A stretch of DNA of 64,000 nt, taken from positions 2,976,001 to 3,040,000 of the forward strand of contig JACCLO010000005.1 of assembly GCA_029448655.1 (NCBI GenBank). Reading direction: 5' to 3'. Source of the stretch: Wolfiporia cocos. Lineage: Eukaryota > Basidiomycota > Agaricomycetes > Polyporales > Phaeolaceae. This document shows, piece by piece, positions 46,273 through 57,348 of this stretch. Position numbers and translations under genes: made by a program. Each line of letters begins with the position of its first letter. The stretch's first letter is position 1. Under the pieces are notes generated by a model. That model was not told the origin of the DNA and ran no database searches. It saw nothing but the letters and a program-made list of their open reading frames with translations.

Positions 46273-46791
46273 CTTAGTTGACGACCCTAAGAGGCAGTAC
46301 TGCATCAATGTATGTGCGGCACCGACGGCTCGCTTGCGCACAACATCGCGAAATGTTCCTATCGAGACGCACCGCGGCGATTGCAAGCTGCTGTGCCAGT
46401 ATTGGGAATGCTTCGGCGACAATGCCAGCGTCGGTCACGACATCCGAATAATGCCGCTTACAAGAATGCCGAGGCTGATAATGACGAACTTGTCATTTAC
46501 TGCAGAAAACAGGGTGCGAGCTGCGTCCACAAGGACTGTAGAGAGGACTGTAGATGTGATGGTACGGGTACATCGTAGATGAACAATGTACGGTTCATCG
46601 ATATCTGCCAAGCATCGCCTCGATGGAATGACACATCCCGTGCCTAGTAGTGAGTGAGGTTGGCGGCGTTGTGTATTATGCGATGATACAGTACACGTCT
46701 ATCCTGAATGGTGCCTATCTCTAAGTTCGAACACCCGGTCGGGCGAACATTAGACCGTGCATGCGGTCGATTCCAGCGCTACATCAATATA
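46273..46791. other. convergent intergenic region
   Basis: Cys-rich frames occur (46136-46582 and 46312-46578, plus strand), but they overlap the last Tad2 exon region and show no codon pattern of their own. No gene called. Confidence 0.4.
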
Positions 46792-48137
46792 TCAGCACGC
46801 GCCAGTCTGCGCCTCCTCCAACGCCTGCCTTCGCTCTTCTCTCCGCGCGGCAGACGTGCGTAAGAGCCACGCAAGATTCTCGTACACGACAAATGTCACA
46901 CAGGTGCCGGGCAGGACGCGCACAAGGTTTGTGCCTAGCCCGCGGTAGAACCCTCGGAAGCCCTCCTCCATCCAGGTACGCCTGATGCAGGCTGAAATCG
47001 TGGGGTAGAGATGCGCCGTCGTGTTGTTCTGTTCCGATGACGCATCGTGAGTACACTATCAATGGGCCAAGAGCTGTGGACACAAATACGCACTTGGATC
47101 CGCGAGCGGACTACTTGGTACGGGTAAGTGACGGTGAGCGCACCGAGCTTGCTCGCACCTGACATGACCGTGTACGCGGCGTTTGACTGCGCAGCAGATA
47201 TCAGCCTCGCAGAAAGCAACCGCAGGTAATAGGCACACCAGTTTGTCGTCGTTTGGTGTATACTGTTTTCCGGCCTTGGCGAATTGCCGCCGTTTCCGCT
47301 CGAAGCCCCACCTCTTCATCTCTTCGTAGGCCATAAACTGTATCGCACCATTACTGACGCCGAAAAGAGCCAGCGTGGTTCCGCGATATAGGCCCGCAGT
47401 GCCTTCCTCACGATATATTGAGGATAGACCGTCTGTCACAGAACACAAGGGGCTTCCGGTTTAGGCTGTCTGATTCTCGAAGGCAGATAGGATGGTCTCA
47501 CGCCAGAGTCCTCGATACGACGTCGGATCGCTCGCTCGCGTAGTGAACATGCGGACTTTGACAACCCAGATTGGATTTGTCATGATTGCAGTGACTGCGC
47601 CTGAAAAAGCCGACGTTAGCACTGCTGGAAGGAGCACACTGAGCAGCCTGCGAACTCGCTTCCGCAGAACACAGCAAGTACGATCCGGCGGATAGCTTGT
47701 AATTTGGATCACCGCCTGAGGCACGACTTTTGAGCATGTTGTAGCTGTACCATAGTGATCGACTGAGCATGCCACCATTGGGCATATGACGTATCGCGAC
47801 ACTTACAAGAGAAAGTAGAATCCCCAGCTGCTCGCATTCCCGGCAATATTCGGACCTATTCCTCGGTAGAGACCCCTCCAGCCTTGCTGTTCCCTAATGT
47901 CGACGAGGGCCCGCCATATTTGTTTCCCGACGCCACCAGATGGCCGATCAGTGGCAATTTGGAATTTTACCTTGACCAGGTCAAGAGGGTGCATGCAGAG
48001 GACTGCGACGACCCCTGCTCCCAGGCCGGCGAAGGCATGGTCCTGCGCGTTCAGTGAGGTCGGACAGAGCAAGTGGCAAGTGTATGCTGACTCACAACTG
48101 CAGATGTCGGGAAGAAGCTCGGGGGCTGCTGTAGCAT
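46792..48137 (-). CDS. flx1: mitochondrial carrier, FAD/folate (Flx1/SLC25A32) type
   Basis: Inner-membrane carrier with three tandem repeats. The signature motif appears three times: HPLDLVKVK, NPIWVVKVR and YPYQVVRSR. The Trp and Tyr variants in repeats two and three are typical of the Flx1/SLC25A32 and neighbouring pyridine/pyrimidine-nucleotide branch. Read from 48137: a short first exon MLQQPPSFFPTSAV, donor GTGAGT, then DHAFAGLGAGVVAVLC, GLYRGIGPNIAGNASSWGF, YNMLKSRASGG, GLYRGTTLALFGVSNGAIQF, and the last repeat GFYRGLGTNLVRVLPG. It ends EEAQTGAC at 46792. The fold is certain. The exact substrate (FAD, folate or another nucleotide) is inferred. Confidence 0.87.
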
Positions 48138-48618
48138 TCAGTCAGAGCTTACGATTGTGGTCTGTTGCAGCAGAGCCTACAGCATTCACAGCGCACGATG
48201 TGGTCGTGTCCGAGGAGAGATGTTATGACTGACCTCACCACAAGCGCTAACAGCCTCGATCGCGTCATGGGATGTAGAAGAAGGAGATTAGATTAGATGG
48301 CGTCAGGTGTGGCTGCCAGACGGCACTCGTCCCTCCGCACCCTGGTTTGTTCCACCACGTACGCGAGGACCCGAGTCGTGACGCGTGAAGTCGCGGGGCG
48401 AGGGTGCGTTAAACATAGAGTCATTTCCGAGGTGCGTATGAGCATGGCGGTCTAGACACCGCTCTCAGGATCATATCCAATAGTGCCGCCCGAGGCGAGA
48501 GTCACGCATACAACTAGGGTGCCAAGTTGGGCCAGGAACTCATCAAGGAGGAGATCTTGCCCTGTCGTCTAGTAAGGAGAATCGATATAGATTCACACTC
48601 AGATAAAACCGGTGTCCT
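48138..48618. other. divergent promoter region
   Basis: Between the carrier and the prolyl oligopeptidase. No gene recognised. Confidence 0.45.
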
Positions 48619-51600
48619 ATGCGTGGTGCATTCTTGCGTGCTCCGAACGCTCTCGCGTCCTTAAGACGCGTCGCCCTCTGCACTCCGTTTCACACTGCCT
48701 CCGTTCGCGCCATGCCAGCACTCACTCCCTGGAAGCCCAGTGTCTACCCCCCGAGTCGTCGCTCAGACCACGTCGATGTCTATAAGAGCGAATCCAAGGG
48801 TGAAGTTCGCGTCCCCGATCCGTACCAATGGCTCGAGCAAAACGCGGAGGAGACAGAGAGCTGGGTCGATGCCCAGGAAGCATTTACTAGGAGTTATCTC
48901 GACCAAAACCCCGAGAGGCAGGTGTTGGAGGATGCTATCAGGCAGAACGAAAAGTTCGCCAAGGTCAGTTTGAGATGCTGTCTGTGTGTCATGCTCAATC
49001 TCCGTATTGCTAATACGAGAGCTATCCTAGTTTTCGTCACCAAGTCTCAAGTACGACAATCGCTGGTACTGGACGCATAACACCGGGCTGCAACACCACA
49101 GCGGTACGTGGTCTCGTGCCCATCGGGCCCTCAACAGATAGGCGCTAGCTCACATTCGCCGAAAGTGATCTATCGCTCGAGGGACGAGAACCTCCCGGAC
49201 TTCACAAACATTGAGGGCCCAGGCGGCGAAGTCTTCTTCGACGTGCGTCCATACTTCTCTAACGTGTCTGATCCCGGTATCACGCATCGCGGGCTCCACA
49301 GCCCAATTTGCTCTCAGCAGACGGCACGGCCGCGCTGACGACGACCGCATTCTCGCGGTCCGGAGAATTGTGGGCATATGGCGTCTCACGATCGGTAAGC
49401 TCGCCCCATTCCTGGAGAATCTGCGCTCTAGGCCTCATTGCTGGACAATGCAGGGAAGCGACTTCTTCACTATCTATGTGCGGCCCACTACGGCACCCCT
49501 TGCGTCGGTCGACGGCTCGCGCCCGTCCCACGATGACGGTCGGCTGCCGGAGGAGATCCGCTTCGTCAAGTTCTCCGGCATCACGTGGTCGGCGGACTCT
49601 AAGGGTTTCTTCTATCAGGTTTGTTCCGCTGCCCTGCGTAGATCGAGGGCGGCGAAGCCTTCGCTTCTAGATCAATATGATGGCGCTGACAATTCCATAA
49701 CCCGCAGCGACTGCCATCACGGGAGTCACATGGATCAGCAGATACAGACCTGGCAGGAACCGAGACAGACTCCGATCGAAATGCCATGCTATACTACCAT
49801 CGTATTGGCACCGACCAGTGTAAGTTAAGCTACCCTCGACTGCTGCATAGTGTGGCACTAACCATGCTGTGTGTGATCAGCCGAGGATATCCTTGTCCAC
49901 AAGGACAGCGAGCATCCAGAATGGATGTGGTCTACAGAAGTCACAGAACTGGACGGACGCTATCTAATCATGTCAATCAGTCGTGACACGGCTAGGGTTA
50001 GTTGGTCCGTATCGTCGGAATAACACTCTCCGCTAAACACATCAAATCCAGAAAAACTCCATGTGGATAGCAGACATCGAGAGCAACCCCATTGGTCCAA
50101 ACCTACTATGGGACAAGCTCATCAACACCTACGAAGCCAACTATTCATAGTGCGTGGATTTCGGCCCGCAAGGATAAGCAGTACACGCTGTTTCGCTTAC
50201 GCTGTGGCATAGCGTCGCGAACGACGGCACGAAGTTCTATCTGCTCACTAACCAGGACGCCCCGCAGTTCAAGCTCGTGTTCGTAGACATTGCGGACCCG
50301 CCAGAGCAGCGCGTTTTCCGCGATGTCATCCCAGAGGACCCCAACGCCCTTCTGGAGGATGTCCTCGCGGTGAACCACGACCGCTTCGTGGTCAAGTACA
50401 AACGCAACGTACGTCATCCCCTCACACTACGCTGATATCTCACGGGCCGCACGGCTGACCGCGCGGCATGCTACACAGGTCAAGGACGAGCTGTACGTGT
50501 ACGACATGGCGGGCACGCGCCTCACGCGCGTTGCGTCCGAGTTCGTCGGCTCGGCGCATGTGTCTAGTCGCCGGAAGAACGCGTGGTTCTTCGCGTCGCT
50601 CACGTCGTTCACGACGCCGGGCGTCGTTGCGCGCTACGACTTTGCGGAGGCGGACGAGGCGAAGCGGTGGAGCATCTACCGGAAGACGCTCGTCAGCGGC
50701 TTGAACTCGGACGACTTCGTCGCGGATCAGGTCTGGTATACGAGCAAGGACGGCACGAGGATACCGATGTTCATCGTGTACCACAAACATACCAAGCTCG
50801 ACGGCACGGCATCTGCGCTTCAATACGGTCAGTCTGACTCGTATCTATACGGTCAAGATTTTGCTTAGAAGACCTGCCGGTAAACATAGGCTATGGAGGC
50901 TTCAGCATCCCTGTGTCACCATTCTGGAGCTCAGCGATCCTCACGTATCTCCAGATGTATGGTGTCGTTTTGGCGGTGCCCAACATCCGCGGCGGCAACG
51001 AGTTTGGAGAGGAATGGCACTTGGCGGGAACGCGAGAGCGTAAGGTACATAGGTCCTCGAAGGGCGTTTACCAGCCGAGCGCTGACGGACATTGCGCCAT
51101 AGGTGAACTGTTTCGACGACTTTATCGCTGCATCGTGAGTCTTCTAGTCATATTCCTTGCTTTGAAATGCTTTTGACACCGCAATGTAATAGCGAATATC
51201 TCGTTGAGCACAAGTACGCTGCGAGAGGAAAGATCGCAATCAATGGCGCTTCCAATGGAGGTTTGTCCTTTGCGAGCTATCACTTCCTTGATACCGATGC
51301 GGCTGCTATACAGGTCTGCTTGTGGCTGCATGTGTCAACCGCGCTCCGGAAGGTCTTCTTGGTGCGGGTATTGCAGAGGTCGGGGTGCTGGATTTGCTGA
51401 AGGTACGTTACACGATGGCTGTCTCCTAGGTTGATGCTGATGATGTGACACATAGTTCGCTGACTTCACCATCGGTATGTGACACGAACGATCTGCTAGT
51501 ATTATGACCGATGCCTGACACATACATTTCAGGGAGAGCCTGGACGGCAGACTACGGAAATCCGCATGATCCTCACGACTTCGACTTTATTTACCCTATA

Positions 51601-51983
51601 TCTCCTCTTCATAACGTCCCTGAGGACAAGGTTCTCCCTCCAACCATCTTGTTAACTGCCGATCGTACGTATTTTTCTTCAATCGCACGATGGCGGCTCG
51701 TCGTTGACGTGCGTCCGTACAGATGATGATCGAGTCGTTCCCCTCCACTCGTTCAAGCATGCTGCAACCCTACAGTATACACAACCTGAGAACCCACATC
51801 CTCTGCTAATCAGGATAGATAAGAAGTCTGGTCACGGCTCTGGGAAGTCGACGGAGAAGAGGTGTGTATAGTCAATTTTAATGCATGGGAATGGCACTCA
51901 AAATTTTCGGCAGGATCAAAGAAGCAGCGGACAAGCTTGGGTTCGTTGCGCAGTCGATGGGCCTGGAAGCGAAGAAGTTGTAA
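48619..51983 (+). CDS. pop: prolyl oligopeptidase (family S9A)
   Basis: Serine peptidase cleaving short peptides after proline. The N-terminal part is [21 protein letters not shown] and [13 protein letters not shown]. The beta-propeller covers the middle ([32 protein letters not shown]-like [30 protein letters not shown]). The alpha/beta hydrolase end has the nucleophile in [13 protein letters not shown], with [19 protein letters not shown], the Asp in [14 protein letters not shown] and the His in [12 protein letters not shown], ending EAKKL. All three catalytic residues are present after splicing. The sequence [11 protein letters not shown] points to the housekeeping branch. Two in-frame starts exist: 48619 gives a basic, Ala/Leu-rich leader ([20 protein letters not shown]), and 48712 gives the usual [17 protein letters not shown]. 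About 15 introns; some borders are approximate. Confidence 0.92.
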
Positions 51984-52463
51984 TGCGTGTCTACGGGTAG
52001 GCTGAGTCTACGAAATGACCAGTAATCTCCTACGGACTTTCCTACGGCTATACACGTCCCTGCGGGGGGCCGGAATGTATTCTATGACAGTTGTGAAGGT
52101 GTAAGAAGGGCAAATTGATTGCATAGCCTACGAGACCTTATGTCATGCCTTGTATTCGTCGCTGCAGGCCAGACCGTGAGCGGTGGTTGTGGTCCGGATC
52201 TCAGGTGGATCGCCGATTGGACTCGGCGGCAATCAGCAAGGTTGTGGTCGTGTCGATCAAACGCGTCCGAATGTGTGGCTCGCGCCATCCACACTGGCCA
52301 TCATCGATCCTTTCCTGGCCTACGGTTGCTGCATCCTCGGAACCACTGCGGTGCTCGAAGTCGCAAACGTGCTTCCCGTCTAACGAACTTGAAACTCCTG
52401 CCTCGGTACGGACATTATATCCCATGGGTTGCTGCAAATTGAGCGTGCGATGGGACAGGTATA
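51984..52463. other. intergenic region
   Basis: No gene recognised between prolyl oligopeptidase and IF-3. Confidence 0.45.
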
Positions 52464-53153
52464 ATGAGTCGAGCTCTTCTATCTGGCTCCACAAAAGCGC
52501 TACTGCGCAATTGGACAAATGCTACACCATCCGGCTCAAGGAGTGCGGCTGCCTTCCACAGCACTGCTCGCGCTTATGAAACCAAGGTGACTACTAAACC
52601 TCGCAATCACGACATCCCCTTCCGCGTTGTCCGGCTCGTGAACCCGGAGACGCGCCACCTCGACCCGCCCGCCTCTCTCTCCGAGGTCATCGCGCGGTGC
52701 GAGCCGAAGAAGGAGTACGTCGAGCTCGTCGCGAGCGAGCCAGAGCCGATCGTGAAGATCATCAAGTCGAGCGAGGTGTTCAGCAAGAAGATGGCACTCA
52801 AGGAGCGGCAGAAGGGCAAGGGCGTGCGCGAGGAGAAGGAGGTGCAGATGACGTGGGGCATCTCGGCGGGCGACCTCGCGCACAAGATGAAGCGCGTCAG
52901 GCAGGAGCTCGAGAAGGGAAACAGGGTCAATCTCGTGTACACGCGGAAGAAGGGACAGGTGCAGCTCTCCCCGCAGGCGATGGAGGAGCGGCTGAAGGCA
53001 ACCATGCAGTCGCTTGAGGATGTGGGCAAGGAGTGGAAGTCGAGAGAAGGCGCGGGCAGCGCGATCATATTGTTTTTGCAGGGACTCAATGATCCAGTCC
53101 CGAAGGGAACTAAGAAGGAACAAGAGAAGGAGAGTCATGACACAGAGTCATGA
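52464..53153 (+). CDS. mitochondrial translation initiation factor IF-3
   Basis: 229 residues in one exon. The first 35 residues (SRALLSGSTKALLRNW, AAAFHSTARAYE) are basic and hydroxylated with no acid, a probable mitochondrial presequence. IF-3 N-domain features follow: NHDIPFRVVRLVNPE, LDPPASLSEVIARCEPKKEY and ELVASEPEPIVKII. The C-domain has VQMTWGISAGDLAHKMKRV and EKGNRVNLVYTRKKG. It keeps the ribosomal subunits apart and helps start-site selection in mitochondria (Aim23-like in yeast). Lack of introns is unusual here but normal for a small gene. The lysine-rich end (KKEQEKESHDTES) is probably unstructured. Confidence 0.87.
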   Translation: MSRALLSGSTKALLRNWTNATPSGSRSAAAFHSTARAYETKVTTKPRNHDIPFRVVRLVNPETRHLDPPASLSEVIARCEPKKEYVELVASEPEPIVKIIKSSEVFSKKMALKERQKGKGVREEKEVQMTWGISAGDLAHKMKRVRQELEKGNRVNLVYTRKKGQVQLSPQAMEERLKATMQSLEDVGKEWKSREGAGSAIILFLQGLNDPVPKGTKKEQEKESHDTES

Positions 53154-53625
53154 CACCCGTATCCGACCAGCATACTGGTGAGAGGCCCTATCAGCGCTGG
53201 CCGATGAATGTCACTGATCTCATTTTGCCACTGACAGGCTAAGCAAAGTCAATGCAGAGGGCGCGCGGGGCAGCTTTGAAATGGGAAGTAAGAGCGGGTG
53301 ATTACGCAGTGAGAAAGACTCTTTCAAGGCAAGAACGCGGAGGGCGGATCTTGCAGCAGCATTGTGTACTCAAGGAGACATAGCAAGGCAAAGACGATGG
53401 TGGTCGGGCAATCGGAGGAATGCTGGAGATCGCTAATCTCCCGCATCTGATTGCAAAGCCTACACAAATTACCGTTCATGCACGGGTATGGCTAATAGCA
53501 CATCTTACCACATAGTGCATACTTCGCGAGAGCGGCAGGAAACAACAGAAAGCCTGGCAGCAGCACCGAGATGACATTACAATAGGCTATAATAATTAGG
53601 CGTGTGCGCGACAACAGACAACCAA
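53154..53625. other. convergent intergenic region
   Basis: 3' ends of IF-3 and CBP80. No gene recognised. Confidence 0.5.
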
Positions 53626-56600
53626 CTACTCCTGACCCGTCGCGATGTTCCATGTCTTCTTGAACAGATCGACCGCAGGGTCAGGGGACGGCGCGACCTT
53701 GCTCAGCGAGACCTCCGCGATGGTGTTCACGTAGTTTCGGAGGTACGGAGAGTACTGCATTATACGCGTCAGTGCGAACTCGCTCAGAGCAGCCCAGTAG
53801 CGTACCATTCGGCCGAAGTGGCGGTACCAGCCCCACGTCTCCCACGTCTCCCATTCAGCCTCGCCCCAGTTCGCGCGGTTGTGCCACGCTTTTTCGGTGA
53901 TGACCTCACGTGCGAGGGGGTTTGGTCTGGCCTCGGCAACGAGGCAGTCGACAAAGCCGTCCATTGCGCGCGCGAGGGCGGCCTTCTGCTCGCGCGTCAG
54001 CGTTGTGAATGCTTTCAATGCCGTCGTGACTGCAGGCGACTCGGCAGAAGGAATGACATCCGCTACGAAGACTGAAAGTCAGCAGCAAGCATTGCAAAGC
54101 TCATACGGCTTACCTGTTTTGGCCTCGGAGTCGACCTCCATAGTGGCGGTGTCGCTGGCTTTCGCCCGGGCCGCGTTGTCGTCCGCCTCTTTTCTCAGTG
54201 CAGTGACCTTCCTGCGCGCGATCATCACTCGGCCATTTGCCTTGTCGAGCGCGCCCTTCAGCACGTCCCACTGGAACGCGTGGAACGTGCTCTTCCCCGC
54301 GGACCCGTCCGCGCCGCCGCCAAACGCGAAGGTCCACGCGACGACGTCGGTCGGGTCGGCGATCTGATACTGCATGAGCTTGTCGAAGACGATGACGACC
54401 ATGTGCCGGCTGCGCTTCCAGAACGCGAAGACGGCGTTGAGCACGTCCATGCGCGCGTCGACGTTCACGCCGCCCGCGGTGCCGCCCGACGCGATCTTGC
54501 GCAGCACGGGCAGGTAGCGCTCGATCGCGTTCAGGAAGTGCGAGAAGGAGCGGGAGCCGATGTGCAGGAGCGACTGCACCGCGATCGAGCGGATCACGCT
54601 GTCCACGTTCGTGTCGCCGTCGGCGGTCTCGGAGATGGTGTTCCGCAGCGTGTCAAGGTGCGCGACGACCTCGTCTGCTTTGGCGCGGCCGCGGAGGAGG
54701 TCGAGGACAGACCGAGCGGACTCGTAATGCGGCTTAGCTGCAGAAAGGAGCAATGAGAACTTAAATCGCTACTGATGATGTCTTTACTGACCAGGGTCGT
54801 CATACTCAAAGTCGGGACCTGGAGCTTCCTCGGGCATGACGAGAGCATCAGGAGCCTGCATGGGTTCGGGCAAAGTCTTCAAGATTCGGTCATAGTATGA
54901 CAACCGGATCTCAAATTCGACAGCTCGCCGCATGAAAGCACGCCTGGGGTGTTTTACAGACAGCGACAGGTCAGGGATCCTGGGAGTTCGATACACAATC
55001 ATGATATATGTTAACTGTGATTCAGTTGAACTCGTACCATTCCTTCCAGACCCACTGGAAGTTGAAGTTGCTCATATGGACCGAGAACCAGTCCGCCACC
55101 CGATGTGCTACTTCGACGTCCAGTCCGTCTGCCAGCAGCGAATACAGCTTGCGGATGGACTTGCCAACCGCAGGACCGACCGATGAAGGAGAGAGCTTGC
55201 ACAGTTCCGTTATCAGCGTGATGTAGTAAATCGACTTGTAACATGACTCTGGGAGAAGGAATATGGAACCGAGGGTGGCCTGTGACATAATGGAATAAAT
55301 GCATAATCAAAGGAGAGGTGGTCGACGAACCTCCATGATTGTGCTCTCAAGCTGCCAGTCCTTGCCAGGGACGGGCTCCTGCGGCGGTGCGCCCGGTCTT
55401 GGCTTGAACGTTCCTGCCAACAACCACTTCGGAAATTCCAACAGTAACCGTGCACACTCCTTGCGGTTCACCTCGAAGATATCGATGATGTCTAGAATAC
55501 CTGAACGGATGGCATACCCGACAGGGCTCGCTGGGTCTGGCGTCACCTAATCTCACGTTCCATGAGTGAAGTGCGATAGTTTGCACAAAGGGGCATCCTA
55601 CGTCATTGTCAAAAATGCGAGTGTAGTACTGAGGCCACTCCTCTTTCTTGACCTGCGCGTCCTCGCCCGTGTCGGTAGTCAGACCATCCAACTCGATGAC
55701 CTCTGGTGGTACCAGGACGGAAGGAAGATCAAATGGCGTTTCTGCGTACTCAGGATAGTCGAAGTATGGTTGCGGGAAGCTATCAGCCGTCTGCACGAAA
55801 TCGCCGTCGTTTAGAGCCCTCAACGCAGCAAGGGCCGAGTCCAACAGCTAGTGTAAGCGTGAGCGAGTGCCACCACACCATAGGCAGAATGGGCGTACTT
55901 CATCTGCATGCTCAATGATGGACTTGTCCGAGAACAGCGACACGATAGGCTGGACGAGGGTCTTGGAGCTCGACACGGATTCGGTGTACATGCTGATGGA
56001 GTTGATGATTTCTGACACGTCCGTACCCGGAGCTGGCTTAATGACAGGACCTGCCTGGACATAACCATACATAATTTGCTACGACGCAGAATTTCTGGAT
56101 GTGGCCACATACCATCATCAAACCCTCCGCGGCGCAGAGTGCAGCTTTCATCGCGCGACCGTGCGATGCTCCAAACTCCTCCAATACCGCCGTGAACGAC
56201 TTGAGCAGCTCAAACAAGGATTGTGGCGTAATGAGTTTGGCCACCGTAAGGTGAGCAAAGAAGTGAATCTGCGAGAATAAAGATCAGAGACCGGTGGCAT
56301 GTACACATCGCGACGAATACTACTCACACAGAGTCGGATCTCTCTCCAGGCTAGCTTGTCAAGGAACGCTTGGAAACCCTTCCAGTAATCCTCCAGAACC
56401 TGTTTTCCAAGCGAGGGAGTATTATCCGCGTCATTGCTCTCGGGTGCAACTGGAGAAGGATCGTGGAGCAGGCGAAGCAGTGCAGCATAGTATGGAATTT
56501 TATATGGTTGCTCCGTAACGCTGGTGCGATATTAGCTCAAGGATGAGGAATTGATACTGGTTGACATACCCTATTCGAAATCCCTCTGATATGGCTGGGA

Positions 56601-56892
56601 CGCTCAGAGGCTCCTGTGTGCGGATCTGCTGAGCCAGACGAGGCAATTCCTGCACCGGATCCTATATGCAGACACGAAGGTTGGACACTCATGTAGTAGT
56701 TCTCCTGTCGGGGTACTCACCACCTCGCCCAAGTTGATAATGGACTTCCTTAGTTTCTGCTCGGGGGTCTCATAAACTTCCCGCCGACGGTCGTCATATT
56801 CGTCTTGACCTGGCAAGAGCCTATAGCGCAGACCACTCGACTAGCCGTGCTGATCTCACCTCGGTAATTTCTCCTACGGTGGCCTCCTCCAT
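53626..56892 (-). CDS. cbc1: nuclear cap-binding complex large subunit, CBP80
   Basis: Large subunit that holds CBP20 on the 7-methylguanosine cap of nascent RNA polymerase II transcripts. It starts MEEATVGEITE at 56892, then RRREVYETPEQKLRKSIINLG (MIF4G-1). Further exons give WREIRLCIHFFAHLTVAKLI, FGASHGRAMKAALCAAEGLM, ILDIIDIFEVNRKECARLLL, SIYYITLITELCKLSP, VGKSIRKLYSLLADGLDVEV, DWFSVHMSNFNFQWVWKEW and, in MIF4G-3, SVIRSIAVQSLLHIGSRSFSH. WKRSRHMVVIVFDKLMQYQI precedes DPTDVVAWTF, and the end is VDLFKKTWNIATGQE. The block order fits CBP80 throughout. About a dozen introns. Confidence 0.92.
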
Positions 56893-57348
56893 GGTAACTC
56901 ATCTCAACGACTAATGTTGTTCAAATCCCTGGCTAGACCAACCTCTGGCCAACGTCGGTGACGGTGAGCGCGAACCACCAACTTAACCAATTCAATTTAG
57001 ATCCATGCCACTCGGGCGTCTATTCATTCTCCCACGGCCTTCTCAGCGAACCTCAAAATTCGAGGTCCTAGAAACTCTTCTTCGAAAAAATACGAGCAGA
57101 GATTTGCTTCTCAGTCCGAGCAATACAGTTGCAGAGTGACATTCAAGGAATAGCTGATTTTGTGAAAGCGATGACATCGTAGACTCGATCAACAAACTGA
57201 GGGAATTTGCCGGCAAGCTCTCTGCGTGAATCCCGGGACGGAGCGGTGTGCCAATTCTGCGAGTCGCCACCACCTTCGGGCCCAGCGGCGAGCAGCGTTC
57301 ATCTCGTAGAACGCGCTCCTTGACCGGAGCCTCGGGCTGTTTTGGTGG
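56893..57348. other. divergent promoter region
   Basis: Between CBP80 and the PPR-like gene. No gene recognised. Confidence 0.45.

Noticed and set aside
48619..51983. Peptide-macrocyclising prolyl oligopeptidase of a toxin cluster
   Set aside because: The sequence around the active site fits the housekeeping branch, and no precursor peptide or other pathway gene is nearby.
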